64,000 bases of DNA from Leuconostoc miyukkimchii (GTDB lineage Bacteria > Bacillota > Bacilli > Lactobacillales > Lactobacillaceae): assembly GCF_019656055.1 (NCBI RefSeq), contig NZ_BPKY01000008.1, positions 1 to 64,000 on the forward strand, given 5' to 3'. Position 1 is the first letter of the stretch; every line of letters begins with the position of its first letter. The position numbers and the translations under genes were made by a program. Below, in pieces: positions 1 through 8,261 of the stretch. The notes below the pieces were generated by a model. The model ran no database searches and was not told where the DNA came from. It worked only from the letters and a program-made list of their open reading frames with translations.

Positions 1-6
1 TTAGGG

Positions 7-37
7 AGCAAGTTTCTAGGGAGACTTGCTTTTTTTG
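7..37 (+). terminator. Intrinsic terminator of an upstream gene outside the window
   Basis: AGCAAGT (7-13) pairs with ACTTGCT (24-30) and is followed by a T run. It presumably ends a gene lying left of the window. Confidence 0.75.
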
Positions 38-326
38 TGTTCAAGTAGCTGAGGGTGGGTTGGCGACCGTTGATTCTTGCCTCTTAAAGCCTATATTATC
101 AACTCATTTGACAATTTTCTAAGAAAAAAACTTTGCGTAGCTTGTGAAAAAGTGGTATTCTAAAAATAACTGTTTCTCGTTTACAATATTTTCATGCAAG
201 CGTGCGGTGTAAATTTGAATGAAGGTTTCTGAAAATGGACAGCATGAAAACATTTCTTCGATTATCGCCTTCACCAACGTAGTGTTTTTTTTTACTGTTG
301 TGTTGGTGAATATTGAAGGATAACTC
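38..326. other. Intergenic region with a leader hairpin before the MFS gene
   Basis: No convincing gene. CACCAAC (272-278) and GTTGGTG (302-308) form an inverted repeat whose loop holds nine consecutive T. It ends about 10 nt before the ribosome binding site of the MFS gene, so it could be an operator or a leader hairpin. The rest is AT-rich with no recognised motif. Confidence 0.4.
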
Positions 327-1514
327 ATGGAAGAAAAATTATTTAACAAAGGCTTTATCACAATTACGATCATTAATTTTATTGTTTATCTTGTTTATTA
401 TTTGATGATGGTGATTATTGCTGTGATGGCCCATAATGAACTACATGCATCATTTGGGCAGGCAGGGTTAGCATCAGGAATTTACATTATTGGTACTTTA
501 CTTGCACGTTTGATTGTAGGTAAAGAACTCGAACTAATCGGGCGTAAACGCATTGTACGCTGGGGCGTTATTTTTTACTTAATCACAACAATTGCATATT
601 TGACAGTGCCTACGATTGTCACGTTAGATATTGTGCGTTTATTAAACGGTTTTGCTTATGGTATGACGTCAACAGCTTTGAATGCGATTGTCACAGAGTT
701 TATCCCAGATCGACGTAAAGGTGAAGGAATCAATTACTATGGCTTGAGTACGAGTTTGGCTGCGGCTATAGGACCGTTTGTCGGGCTGCTACTTTTTCAC
801 GCTACAGGTTTCCGATTTATTGTCATGATGTCAATTGTTTTGATTGCTATATCTGTGGTTGCTCTGTTTGCAATTAAAATTAACAATGTTCAATTGACTG
901 ATGAACACAAAAAAGAATTAAAATCATGGCAACTTTCAAGTTTTATTGAATACAAGGTTTTGTTAATTGCTGTTATTGGATTTTTGATGGGCTTGTCATA
1001 TTCGAGCGTTCTATCATTTTTGGCATCATATGCAGAAGCTTTGAACCTCGTCGCAGTTAGTTCATTTTTCTTTGTGGTCTATGCTGGTATTGTGACGTTA
1101 ACACGTCCAATGTCTGGCCGCATTTTTGATCGTTTTGGTGAAAATTTTGTGATGTATCCTAGTTATGCGTTCTTAACAATTGGTTTAATAATATTAGGTA
1201 TGACTAACAGTGCTTGGATGCTGTTATTGTCCGGTGCATTTATAGGATTGGGATATGGTACGTTCATGTCAAATGGACAAGCTGTAACGTTGAAATTAGT
1301 AACGAGTCATCGAATTGGTATTGCGCTATCGACCTATTTCATTGGGTTAGACCTTGGCTTAGGTGTTGGACCTTATGTCTTTGGTGTGTTACATGCTCAA
1401 TTACCATTTAGGGACCTATACTTTATTGCTGCTGTTATCCCAGTTATATCGGCAATTCTTTATTTGATTTTTTATAAGCCAAATAAAAAAGCAAAAATTG
1501 AACAATTTGCTTAA
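327..1514 (+). CDS. MFS transporter (DHA1-type drug/sugar efflux)
   Basis: 395-residue membrane protein with about 12 hydrophobic segments, the size of a typical MFS drug or sugar exporter. A motif-A-like loop (GKELELIGRKR, about residues 65-75) sits between TM2 and TM3. The start follows GAAGGATAACTC, a good ribosome binding site. It is a single-gene unit ending in a strong terminator shared with the convergent phosphatase gene. The substrate cannot be read from sequence. The family call is firm, the role inferred. Confidence 0.85.
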   Translation: MEEKLFNKGFITITIINFIVYLVYYLMMVIIAVMAHNELHASFGQAGLASGIYIIGTLLARLIVGKELELIGRKRIVRWGVIFYLITTIAYLTVPTIVTLDIVRLLNGFAYGMTSTALNAIVTEFIPDRRKGEGINYYGLSTSLAAAIGPFVGLLLFHATGFRFIVMMSIVLIAISVVALFAIKINNVQLTDEHKKELKSWQLSSFIEYKVLLIAVIGFLMGLSYSSVLSFLASYAEALNLVAVSSFFFVVYAGIVTLTRPMSGRIFDRFGENFVMYPSYAFLTIGLIILGMTNSAWMLLLSGAFIGLGYGTFMSNGQAVTLKLVTSHRIGIALSTYFIGLDLGLGVGPYVFGVLHAQLPFRDLYFIAAVIPVISAILYLIFYKPNKKAKIEQFA

Positions 1515-1515
1515 T

Positions 1516-1551
1516 AAAAAAGACATGTTTCACGTGAAACATGTCTTTTTT
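1516..1551. terminator. Bidirectional perfect-palindrome terminator containing parS
   Basis: A 36-bp perfect palindrome with six A on the left and six T on the right, lying between the convergent MFS and phosphatase genes, so it can terminate both. Its central 16 bp (1526-1541) are the parS-type sequence listed separately. Confidence 0.9.
1526..1541. promoter_or_regulatory. parS: parS-type centromere site (first of two)
   Basis: TGTTTCACGTGAAACA matches the 16-bp parS palindrome bound by ParB/Spo0J in Firmicutes (consensus TGTTNCACGTGAAACA). An identical copy lies at 61788-61803. Known parS sites cluster around the replication origin. Here the site is the core of a terminator stem. The match is seen; binding is inferred. 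Confidence 0.75.
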
Positions 1552-2320
1552 ATATGACCCAATCATCAAGGGAATTCACTTCGTGTGTCGGCTTTTTGGG
1601 CAGGTTTTTAATTTGATCAGGTGTTGAAACACCTGAGTATACGAGTAGGGTATCAATATTATTATTAAGACCTGCTAAAATGTCTGTATGATAGTTATCA
1701 CCTACCATGAGCACATCTTCCTTTTCAACTGACAAACGTTGCAACGCACCAGACATAATAGGGGATTCAGGTTTAGCAATAATGGTGGGTTGCACTTGTG
1801 TGGCGGCTTGAATGGCAGCGATTATTGAACCAGCACCAGGCATCATACCATTTTCTGTTGGTAAATTTGTATCATTATTAGTTGCTATAAATTGTGCACC
1901 AGATTGAATTGCAGTTGTTGCAATTGCTAGCTTTTGATAAGTTATCTCACGATCTAGACCAACGACGACAGTATTTGCAGATGCATCGTCAACGATTAAG
2001 AAACCAGCTTTTTTTAGTGATTCAATTAAGCCAGTCTCGCCAATAACATAAATTTTAGCATTTAGTGGTAGATAAGATGTTAAATAATCAGCTGTTGCCA
2101 TAGCACTTGTGTAAACTTGATCAACTGTTGTCGGAATATTGTGATTGATTGTCAAATTTTGTGCTACGTCAGTAGGCGATTTAGTTGAGTTGTTTGTCAC
2201 AAAAAGATAAGGAATTTTTGCAGACTGTAAACGTTCAACAAAGCGCTTTCCGCTTGGATACTTGGTTTTACCTTGGTAGATGGTACCATCAAGATCAATA
2301 AAATAGGCTTTATATGTCAT
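1550..2320 (-). CDS. HAD-superfamily hydrolase, NagD/YutF type
   Basis: 256 residues, the usual size of NagD-like (class IIA HAD) sugar- or nucleotide-phosphate phosphatases. Motif I is DLDGT at residues 9-13. Motif II is VTNNS near residue 62, the motif III lysine lies in AKPESP, and the acidic motif IV is GDNYHTD near residue 208. GGAGAT precedes the start. It is a lone gene whose stop lies inside the shared parS terminator. Soluble cytoplasmic enzyme; the physiological substrate is unknown. Confidence 0.9.
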   Translation of the reverse strand: MTYKAYFIDLDGTIYQGKTKYPSGKRFVERLQSAKIPYLFVTNNSTKSPTDVAQNLTINHNIPTTVDQVYTSAMATADYLTSYLPLNAKIYVIGETGLIESLKKAGFLIVDDASANTVVVGLDREITYQKLAIATTAIQSGAQFIATNNDTNLPTENGMMPGAGSIIAAIQAATQVQPTIIAKPESPIMSGALQRLSVEKEDVLMVGDNYHTDILAGLNNNIDTLLVYSGVSTPDQIKNLPKKPTHEVNSLDDWVI

Positions 2321-2622
2321 TATGCTTTAATCTCCATTTAATTTGTGTCAACTATATTATATACATCAACAAGTGTTGATATCAAACAACGAATCAACGG
2401 ACTTCTCTCCAATCTCAATCTCCCTAAAACATAAAATCTCCCTAAAATATTTTATAAAAAAATGTCCGCCCGCAAGCAGTTGCGGGTTTTCGTTGCATAT
2501 AGGGGTTAATTTAGTGCAACTAATGATTGAAACAGGTAAAATGAAATAGTGTAAGTGAATTTAATTTCACGAACTATCTAATAAATCTTAACCATGACTC
2601 ACTTAAAAAACTGGGAAAAATT
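2321..2622. other. Intergenic region with a GC-rich hairpin
   Basis: Between two divergently transcribed genes. The only clear structure is a stem CCCGCAA/TTGCGGG (2469-2486) followed by four T, resembling a weak plus-strand terminator or leader hairpin. An open frame at 2343-2549 has no coding character. A small RNA or attenuator is possible but unproven. Confidence 0.4.
2469..2490 (+). terminator. Weak terminator-like hairpin
   Basis: Seven-bp GC-rich stem CCCGCAA/TTGCGGG, four-base loop, then TTTT. No gene ends just upstream on this strand, so it may end a small RNA or act as a leader hairpin for the downstream pair. Confidence 0.4.
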
Positions 2623-3057
2623 ATGTCTAAAAAATACCGAACACCACCTTTTTTAACCCCTTCCGCGATTGTATCACTTATTGTGGCAATTAGTGCTGGA
2701 AATTTGGTGGTCAATGTGGCAACAGGATCAAATGAGGGCGGACGTACTGCACCGCGCCAAAGTAGCATTGATTCATCAAATAATAACCCGACTAGTTCAG
2801 TTGTTACTAGTAATGCCTCGTCTTCTACTAATGATAAATCAAGTCAATCTAATGACGACTCGTCTGAGCAAGTGTCTGAGAATGATGATACTGCTAGTAC
2901 TTCATCAGCAAATAGCAGTAGTGTAGCATCAGCTACGACTAGTGATTCACAAACATCGAGTAGTAGTTCAAGTTCGACGTCTGTAGTTGATCAACCAAGT
3001 GTGTCCACGTCAACGCCGGACACAGGAGCTAGTAGCGTATCAGGAGGTAACCAGTAA
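2623..3057 (+). CDS. Small Ser/Thr-rich membrane-anchored protein
   Basis: 144 residues: a short basic N-terminus, one hydrophobic segment (about residues 12-36), then about 100 residues of low-complexity Ser/Thr/Asp/Asn sequence. This looks like an anchored or exported wall-spanning stalk. The stop overlaps the start of the next gene (TAATG), so the two are probably translationally coupled. The ribosome binding site (GGGAAAAATT) is modest. No known domain recognised; a linker or accessory role to its partner is inference. Confidence 0.6.
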   Translation: MSKKYRTPPFLTPSAIVSLIVAISAGNLVVNVATGSNEGGRTAPRQSSIDSSNNNPTSSVVTSNASSSTNDKSSQSNDDSSEQVSENDDTASTSSANSSSVASATTSDSQTSSSSSSSTSVVDQPSVSTSTPDTGASSVSGGNQ

Positions 3058-3845
3058 TGTTCACTATTCTTGATTTAGTTAATCACTATTTGGGTTATTT
3101 CACAACTAGTACGAGGACAAAGGGTCGGATATATACTGCTGTTAGTGCCGGAGGTGTCTGGTATTTGTTATATCTAGCGTATCGATTTTTTGAGAACGGA
3201 CGTTGGTTGCGAGGAACGTTTATCGCCTTGCTTTTTGTCTTGTTGTTATATTTTGTTGTGTTAAATGTCTTATATTATTTTACAAAAACAACAACTAAAT
3301 GGGATATCTCTCCATACATTGAAAAAATACTGGGCGGACCACACTTGGAAGAAGAAACCAACCAACCAACTATGGTACCAGCTAATGGGATTTATCAGCG
3401 TCAAAATATTATGACAGGTATTATTGAAAGTAATATCACGCAACAAGAAAATATAACAGCTTTGGCATCACAATTAGACCAACTCGGCTTGATGAATAAT
3501 GACTACGGGCATTTGGGTGAACAAGCCCAACGTCAAATTATTGCACAAAAAGATATCATATTTGCTAACCACCCAGGAATACTGTTACCGTATTTTGATT
3601 TGATAATTAAGGATGATGTGACTCAAATTATAGGTGGTATCAATCAACTTCAAGCACGTGAACTCGGTACATTAGCAATGGTTGGTATGACGCCAACAAA
3701 ACAAGCACGAACGAATTACCGCTTGGCTTTGTCAGCAGTTTTAATAACTGGTGGGATAGGCCATGTTGCTACACGAACAACCTTAGATGTGGTTGAGCGA
3801 CCGTATAAAATTCAGGTAGAAGTGGCGTATGAAAAAAAGAATTGA
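3057..3845 (+). CDS. Uncharacterised membrane protein with two N-terminal TM segments
   Basis: 262 residues. Two hydrophobic segments (about residues 27-45 and 53-75) are followed by a soluble domain of about 180 residues with no motif I can assign. A strong GGAGG lies 8 nt upstream, inside the end of the preceding Ser/Thr-rich gene. It resembles an uncharacterised family seen in Leuconostoc and relatives (DUF6681-like, uncertain). Pairing with an exported low-complexity protein suggests an envelope function. Confidence 0.65.
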   Translation: MFTILDLVNHYLGYFTTSTRTKGRIYTAVSAGGVWYLLYLAYRFFENGRWLRGTFIALLFVLLLYFVVLNVLYYFTKTTTKWDISPYIEKILGGPHLEEETNQPTMVPANGIYQRQNIMTGIIESNITQQENITALASQLDQLGLMNNDYGHLGEQAQRQIIAQKDIIFANHPGILLPYFDLIIKDDVTQIIGGINQLQARELGTLAMVGMTPTKQARTNYRLALSAVLITGGIGHVATRTTLDVVERPYKIQVEVAYEKKN

Positions 3846-3867
3846 TAGTTACTTCAATTCTTTTTTC
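3831..3867. terminator. Bidirectional terminator overlapping two stop codons
   Basis: A-rich arm ending GAATTGA, loop of about 7 nt, then TTCAATTC followed by six T. It overlaps the 3' ends of the convergent membrane-protein and GNAT genes. Confidence 0.8.
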
Positions 3868-4298
3868 ATATTGATATGCATAATTCCTGCTTCTAGAAAT
3901 TCAGATCCGTATGTTTGAAAATTCAGTTTTTCATAGAATGTTTTGGCCGTGATTTGTGCACCAAGTTCAAGTGTGTGGATATGGTGGTCAGGGTCAGAAG
4001 CAAGGGCTTCAATGTACGCAAGTAGCTGAGAACCGAGTCCCTGACCACGCATAGGCTTTAAGGTTGCTACACGCTGTATGTGCCAAATGCCAGGGTGTTC
4101 TTCGAGTACTCGAGCAGTAGCTACTGGAGAGCCATTGAGATAAGCAACGATGTGTGTTGCTGATTCCTCTGCAATTTGGTTATCGAGTTCATCACTGAGA
4201 GGAACGCCTTGTTCAAGCACAAAGACCGTTTTTCTTATATTTAAAGCTGCCTCGTGAATATCACCAAGGCCAATTTGATGTTTAATTTCTATTGTCAT
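3849..4298 (-). CDS. GNAT N-acetyltransferase, ElaA-like
   Basis: 149 residues from the ATG at 4298; an upstream extension to 4406 would overlap ltaS and its promoter. The acetyl-CoA loop is RGQGLG, about residues 85-90, within RVATLKPMRGQGLGSQLL. The RKTVFVLEQGVP segment near the N-terminus is typical of ElaA-type proteins. The start lies close to the divergent ltaS start. Substrate unknown. Confidence 0.8.
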   Translation of the reverse strand: MTIEIKHQIGLGDIHEAALNIRKTVFVLEQGVPLSDELDNQIAEESATHIVAYLNGSPVATARVLEEHPGIWHIQRVATLKPMRGQGLGSQLLAYIEALASDPDHHIHTLELGAQITAKTFYEKLNFQTYGSEFLEAGIMHINMKKELK

Positions 4299-4343
4299 AT
4301 TGGTATTATAGCAATATTTAGTACAAGGCGTAAAGGTTATTGG

Positions 4344-4349
4344 TATAAT
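4344..4349 (+). promoter_or_regulatory. Extended -10 promoter element directly before ltaS
   Basis: TGGTATAAT is a perfect extended -10. The hexamer (4344-4349) ends 7 nt before the ATG at 4357, so the predicted transcript would begin at or next to that start codon. No good -35 is seen. Confidence 0.5.
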
Positions 4350-4356
4350 GAGAGTT

Positions 4357-6558
4357 ATGAAAAATCGAGTAAAAAAAACTTTAAGTAATTTTTGGAAAAA
4401 TGTCATTGCACCTAAAAATTGGCAGCGACAATTAAATACACGATTAGGATTCTTTACATGGGTTGTTGTCCTTTTAGTGTTGAAAACAATTTTAGCTTAC
4501 ATTGCTGATTTTGAATGGCTGCATGTGCAAGATCCCATTCAAGTGGTACTCATGTTGTTAAATCCGGTAGGATTTACAGTTATGTTACTAAGTCTAACGC
4601 TTTTTATCAAATCCAAACAGCTTTATTATGGCGCGCTTCTTGTTCTTGATGCTGTAATGACGTTATTACTTTATCTTAATGTGATTTATTTTAGAGAATT
4701 TTCGGATTTTATGTCTGTTAATACAATGCTTGGTTACAATACGGTTAATCAAGGGAGTAAGGCTGCAGGAGCAATTGCTTTTGGGATGCATGATTTTTTA
4801 TTTTGGATTGATATTGTTGTATTAATTGTGTTGTTACTAGCACGTAAAATTCATTTTGATAACAAACAAGTCATGAGATTTAAACCTTTTCAGGTGTTTA
4901 CAATTGGTTCCTTTCTATTGGTTGCCAATTTACTTGTGGCAGATATTGATCGTCCTCAGCTGTTGACGAGGCAATTTGATCGAGAATATATGGTTAAATA
5001 TCTTGGAATTGGGCCATTTATGATTTACGATGCGATTAACACATACCAGACAGGGCAAGTTAGAAAGAGTGCAACGCCAGAGGAGCTCACACGGGTAAAA
5101 AATTATGTTGCTAAAAATTATGCAGATATAAATCCAGAATTCTATGGTAAAGCAAAAGGCAAAAATGTCATTGTTATCCATTTGGAAAGTTTTCAGCAGA
5201 TGTCAATTGACCGTAAAATTAATGGACAAGAGGTAACGCCATTTTTAAATAGTTTATATCATAGTAAAAGTACCATGGCATTTGACAATTTTTTTCATTC
5301 GGTAGGCCAAGGAAAAACATCTGATGCTGAAAACATGTTAGAAACGTCTACTTTTGGATTACCTCAGGGATCGTTGTTTTCAAAACTTGGAAATGATCAA
5401 ACATTTCAGGCTATGCCAGCTATTCTTAACCAACGAGCGGGTTATTCTAGTGCTGTATTTCATGGTAATTTAGGAACGTTTTGGAACCGCAATAATGTCT
5501 ATAAACATATGGGATATCAAAACTGGGTATCAGCAGATTATTTTGATTTGACTGGACAAAAGGCGACAACGTGGGGGTTGAAAGATAAGTTATTATTCAA
5601 AGAATCTGTACCATATTTGGAAAATCTACAGCAACCATTTTATGCAAAGTATCTCACTGTGACAAATCATACACCATTCACATTAGACCGGGAAGATCGT
5701 GACCCAAACTTTGTAACAACGGATAGTGGCTCTAAGATTGTTGATAATTATTTTGTGACAAACCATTATTTAGATCAATCGATAAAAGAGTTCTTCGAAT
5801 ACCTTAAGAAGACAGGTTTATATGATAATACAATGGTTGTCTTGTATGGTGATCATTATGGTATTTCAAATACAGATGCTAAGTATTTAGCACCTATTCT
5901 AGGCAAAAATGAGGGCGACTGGAACGACTTAGATAATGCCAACTTACAGCGTGTACCATTTATGATTCATGTACCAGGTATGAAAAACGGTACAATCAAT
6001 CATCAATACGGTGGTGAAATAGATGTAGCACCTACGATAGAACATTTACTTGGTATTAGTACTCGTCGCTATATTCAATTCGGACAGGATATGCTAAGTA
6101 AACAGCATTCAAATGTTGTGTTGTTTCGTAATAAAGATTGGATAACAGCTAAGTATGCAAGTTTATCTGGTCGATATTGGGATGTTAAAACAAACGAAAT
6201 AATTACAAAACCTAGTCTGACATTGCAAAAAAAGTTTGATAAGATTCAGGCTGGGGTTAATGAAAAACTAGCAATGTCAGATAACCTCAATCAAAAAAAT
6301 CTGCTACGTTTTTATACGCCAAAAGATTTCAAAGCGGTCGATGCTAGTCAGTATGATTACAGTAAAATTGCTACGATAAAACGCTTGAAGCGAGAGAATA
6401 AAACGTTAGGCAAGGATTCAAAGAGCTTATTTGCAAAAAATAGTGATCAGTCAACATTAAGCAAATATGTGACAGATGCACCGGAAGTAAACGATGAGAC
6501 GACAGATACAACACGTCTGTTACCAAGAAATGCGGATGACTGGAGTCAAGTAGAATAA
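4357..6558 (+). CDS. ltaS: Lipoteichoic acid synthase (LtaS-type polyglycerol-phosphate transferase)
   Basis: About 733 residues: five N-terminal membrane segments (to about residue 200), then an extracellular sulfatase-fold domain. HLES near residue 274 provides a metal ligand. GQGKTSDAEN near residue 320 carries the nucleophilic Thr as in LtaS, and YGDHYG lies near residue 498. Known LtaS enzymes move glycerol phosphate from phosphatidylglycerol onto a lipid anchor. The protein is longer than Staphylococcus LtaS, with a charged C-terminal tail after residue 620. An ATG at 4348 is in frame but lies inside the -10 element, so 4357 is preferred. Confidence 0.92.
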   Translation: MKNRVKKTLSNFWKNVIAPKNWQRQLNTRLGFFTWVVVLLVLKTILAYIADFEWLHVQDPIQVVLMLLNPVGFTVMLLSLTLFIKSKQLYYGALLVLDAVMTLLLYLNVIYFREFSDFMSVNTMLGYNTVNQGSKAAGAIAFGMHDFLFWIDIVVLIVLLLARKIHFDNKQVMRFKPFQVFTIGSFLLVANLLVADIDRPQLLTRQFDREYMVKYLGIGPFMIYDAINTYQTGQVRKSATPEELTRVKNYVAKNYADINPEFYGKAKGKNVIVIHLESFQQMSIDRKINGQEVTPFLNSLYHSKSTMAFDNFFHSVGQGKTSDAENMLETSTFGLPQGSLFSKLGNDQTFQAMPAILNQRAGYSSAVFHGNLGTFWNRNNVYKHMGYQNWVSADYFDLTGQKATTWGLKDKLLFKESVPYLENLQQPFYAKYLTVTNHTPFTLDREDRDPNFVTTDSGSKIVDNYFVTNHYLDQSIKEFFEYLKKTGLYDNTMVVLYGDHYGISNTDAKYLAPILGKNEGDWNDLDNANLQRVPFMIHVPGMKNGTINHQYGGEIDVAPTIEHLLGISTRRYIQFGQDMLSKQHSNVVLFRNKDWITAKYASLSGRYWDVKTNEIITKPSLTLQKKFDKIQAGVNEKLAMSDNLNQKNLLRFYTPKDFKAVDASQYDYSKIATIKRLKRENKTLGKDSKSLFAKNSDQSTLSKYVTDAPEVNDETTDTTRLLPRNADDWSQVE

Positions 6559-6574
6559 CAACTGTTGTTAATTT

Positions 6575-6615
6575 GCCAATCTTGGGCTTTGATAGCCCAT
6601 AGGTTGGCGTTTTTT
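6575..6615 (+). terminator. Terminator of ltaS
   Basis: Nested stem GCCAA/TTGGC with inner GGGCT/AGCCC, followed by six T. Confidence 0.85.
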
Positions 6616-6652
6616 GATACAATAGACTCAATGTTATGTGGAGGTCTGCAAA

Positions 6653-7741
6653 ATGAAAATTTTGATTGCGTTAGAAAATATTGGTTTAGGTGGCATGAAG
6701 AGAGCCACAACGGTTGTTGGTAATGCATTGAGTTTAAGTCATGATGTGACATATTATAGTTTTTCTGATATTGAACCGTTTTACGATTTGACGGCACCAT
6801 TAATTATTGGCGAAATGCCAGTAATACTAGATAGTAGTGCAAAACCATTTCAACGTTATAGTAAGCAGATTAAAGCATTTGAAGCTGTGGCTCAAAACTT
6901 TGATGTTGTTATTTTGGCAGGTGGTCTGTTATCTAGTTTTGCGGCGTGCTTAAATTTACCACATACACAGATGATTGGTTGGATGCACAATAATGTCCAG
7001 ACCTACCAAACACAGTATTATTCTGCTATGCGCACAGAGTTTGATGATGGGTTACGTGCATTAGATGTGATTGTTGTATTAACAGAATCGGATTTGGTAG
7101 GATTTGAAAAATATAATAGAGTAGTTAAGATATGGAATCCATTAACTATCACGCCAAACGGTCATGCTGACTTATCTGTGCATACAATTGCCTTCACAGC
7201 CCGCATTGCAATTGAACATAAAGGAATAGATTTTGCTGTGCAACTGGCTGCAAAATTACCGTCAAATTGGCAATTAGCGATTGCAGGCAGTGGCACTGAT
7301 ACTGATATGAAGATGTTTAAGCAGCTTATATCAAGCAACCATGCGGAAGATAAAATTATTTATCGTGGTGCTTTGAAAGATGACGCTTTACGTGAACATT
7401 ACCAAAATGCGAGCTTATTTGTGCAGACCTCGCGATGGGAAGGACTACCATTGGTATTGGTTGAAGCTATGAGCTTTGGATTACCAATTGTTGCAATGAA
7501 AAATACTGGCTCAAGTGAAGTATTGCAAGAAGGCAAGTATGGTATTTTAACGCCTGCTGCTGATATCGATGCACTATATCAGGCAATTAAACCACTCTTA
7601 TTGGACGAAACGATGCGACAATTTTATTCTCAAAAAAGTTTAGAACGTGTGGAAGACTTCAAAGTAGAACCTATTTTAGAGCAATGGGAAATGATATTTC
7701 ATCAACAAGTTGATTTGACAACTAAGTTGACCAGAATATAA
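6653..7741 (+). CDS. Family 4 (GT-B) glycosyltransferase
   Basis: 362 residues from the ATG at 6653, which has GGAGG 8 nt upstream; a GTG at 6638 overlaps that site. The N-terminal acceptor half opens with the glycine-rich ENIGLGG loop. The C-terminal donor half has the EX7E signature (EGLPLVLVE) followed by AMSFGLPIVA, typical of retaining GT4 enzymes. Cytoplasmic or membrane-associated. Its place after ltaS suggests glycolipid, teichoic acid or polysaccharide glycosylation, which is inference. The downstream MerR-like gene follows closely. Confidence 0.8.
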   Translation: MKILIALENIGLGGMKRATTVVGNALSLSHDVTYYSFSDIEPFYDLTAPLIIGEMPVILDSSAKPFQRYSKQIKAFEAVAQNFDVVILAGGLLSSFAACLNLPHTQMIGWMHNNVQTYQTQYYSAMRTEFDDGLRALDVIVVLTESDLVGFEKYNRVVKIWNPLTITPNGHADLSVHTIAFTARIAIEHKGIDFAVQLAAKLPSNWQLAIAGSGTDTDMKMFKQLISSNHAEDKIIYRGALKDDALREHYQNASLFVQTSRWEGLPLVLVEAMSFGLPIVAMKNTGSSEVLQEGKYGILTPAADIDALYQAIKPLLLDETMRQFYSQKSLERVEDFKVEPILEQWEMIFHQQVDLTTKLTRI

Positions 7742-7762
7742 TATGCATGAAGGAGTCTATGA

Positions 7763-8239
7763 ATGAATTCAGAATCGGAACCGCAGTCCCAATTTTCTAA
7801 GGTATTTAAAAATGCGACACTTGAAAATTTACAATTTAGAATTGGTGAACTAGCACGTATGACGGGTGTCTCTACGCGTCAGTTGCGTTATTGGGAAAAA
7901 CAGGGATACGTCTCAGCAATTGTCCGTGATGATGGTCGAGAATCTCGACTATATGGTTTTCGTGCGTACATCAAAGTGTCAATTATCAAGCAACATTTGG
8001 ATAATAAAATGTCATTGCACGATGCTGTTAAGTCAGCAAATGATCAGATTGAAAATGTTAAAGTTATTCAACATATTATGAAAAAATCATTTCAAGGTTT
8101 TGAAAAACATAAAGATAGATTTGCTATTAACTTAGGTTTTTTTGATGAAGCTGAGACGCAATTGCTTTATGTTTTTCTTGATAATGATCGTGTCAGATAT
8201 CGGTTAGTAGACGTAGATGACAAACGTCTCAAGCAATAG
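7763..8239 (+). CDS. MerR-family transcriptional regulator (GlnR-like size)
   Basis: 158 residues. A winged MerR helix-turn-helix sits at about residues 25-95 (FRIGELARMTGVSTRQLRYWEKQGY, read in two parts: recognition helix STRQLRYWE). It has a short C-terminal region without the Cys pattern of metal or redox MerR members. AGGAG lies 7 nt before the ATG. It sits between a glycosyltransferase and a pseudouridine synthase, all co-oriented and closely spaced. GlnR was considered from size alone but cannot be confirmed. Confidence 0.75.
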   Translation: MNSESEPQSQFSKVFKNATLENLQFRIGELARMTGVSTRQLRYWEKQGYVSAIVRDDGRESRLYGFRAYIKVSIIKQHLDNKMSLHDAVKSANDQIENVKVIQHIMKKSFQGFEKHKDRFAINLGFFDEAETQLLYVFLDNDRVRYRLVDVDDKRLKQ

Positions 8240-8261
8240 TCCCAGTTAAGGAGTAAAAGTC

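Noticed and set aside
119-373. Minus-strand open frame overlapping the MFS start
   Set aside because: No ribosome site, starts inside the MFS gene and has no recognisable protein features.
2343-2549. 68-codon plus-strand frame in the intergenic region
   Set aside because: No ribosome site, no protein character, and it spans the GC-rich hairpin.
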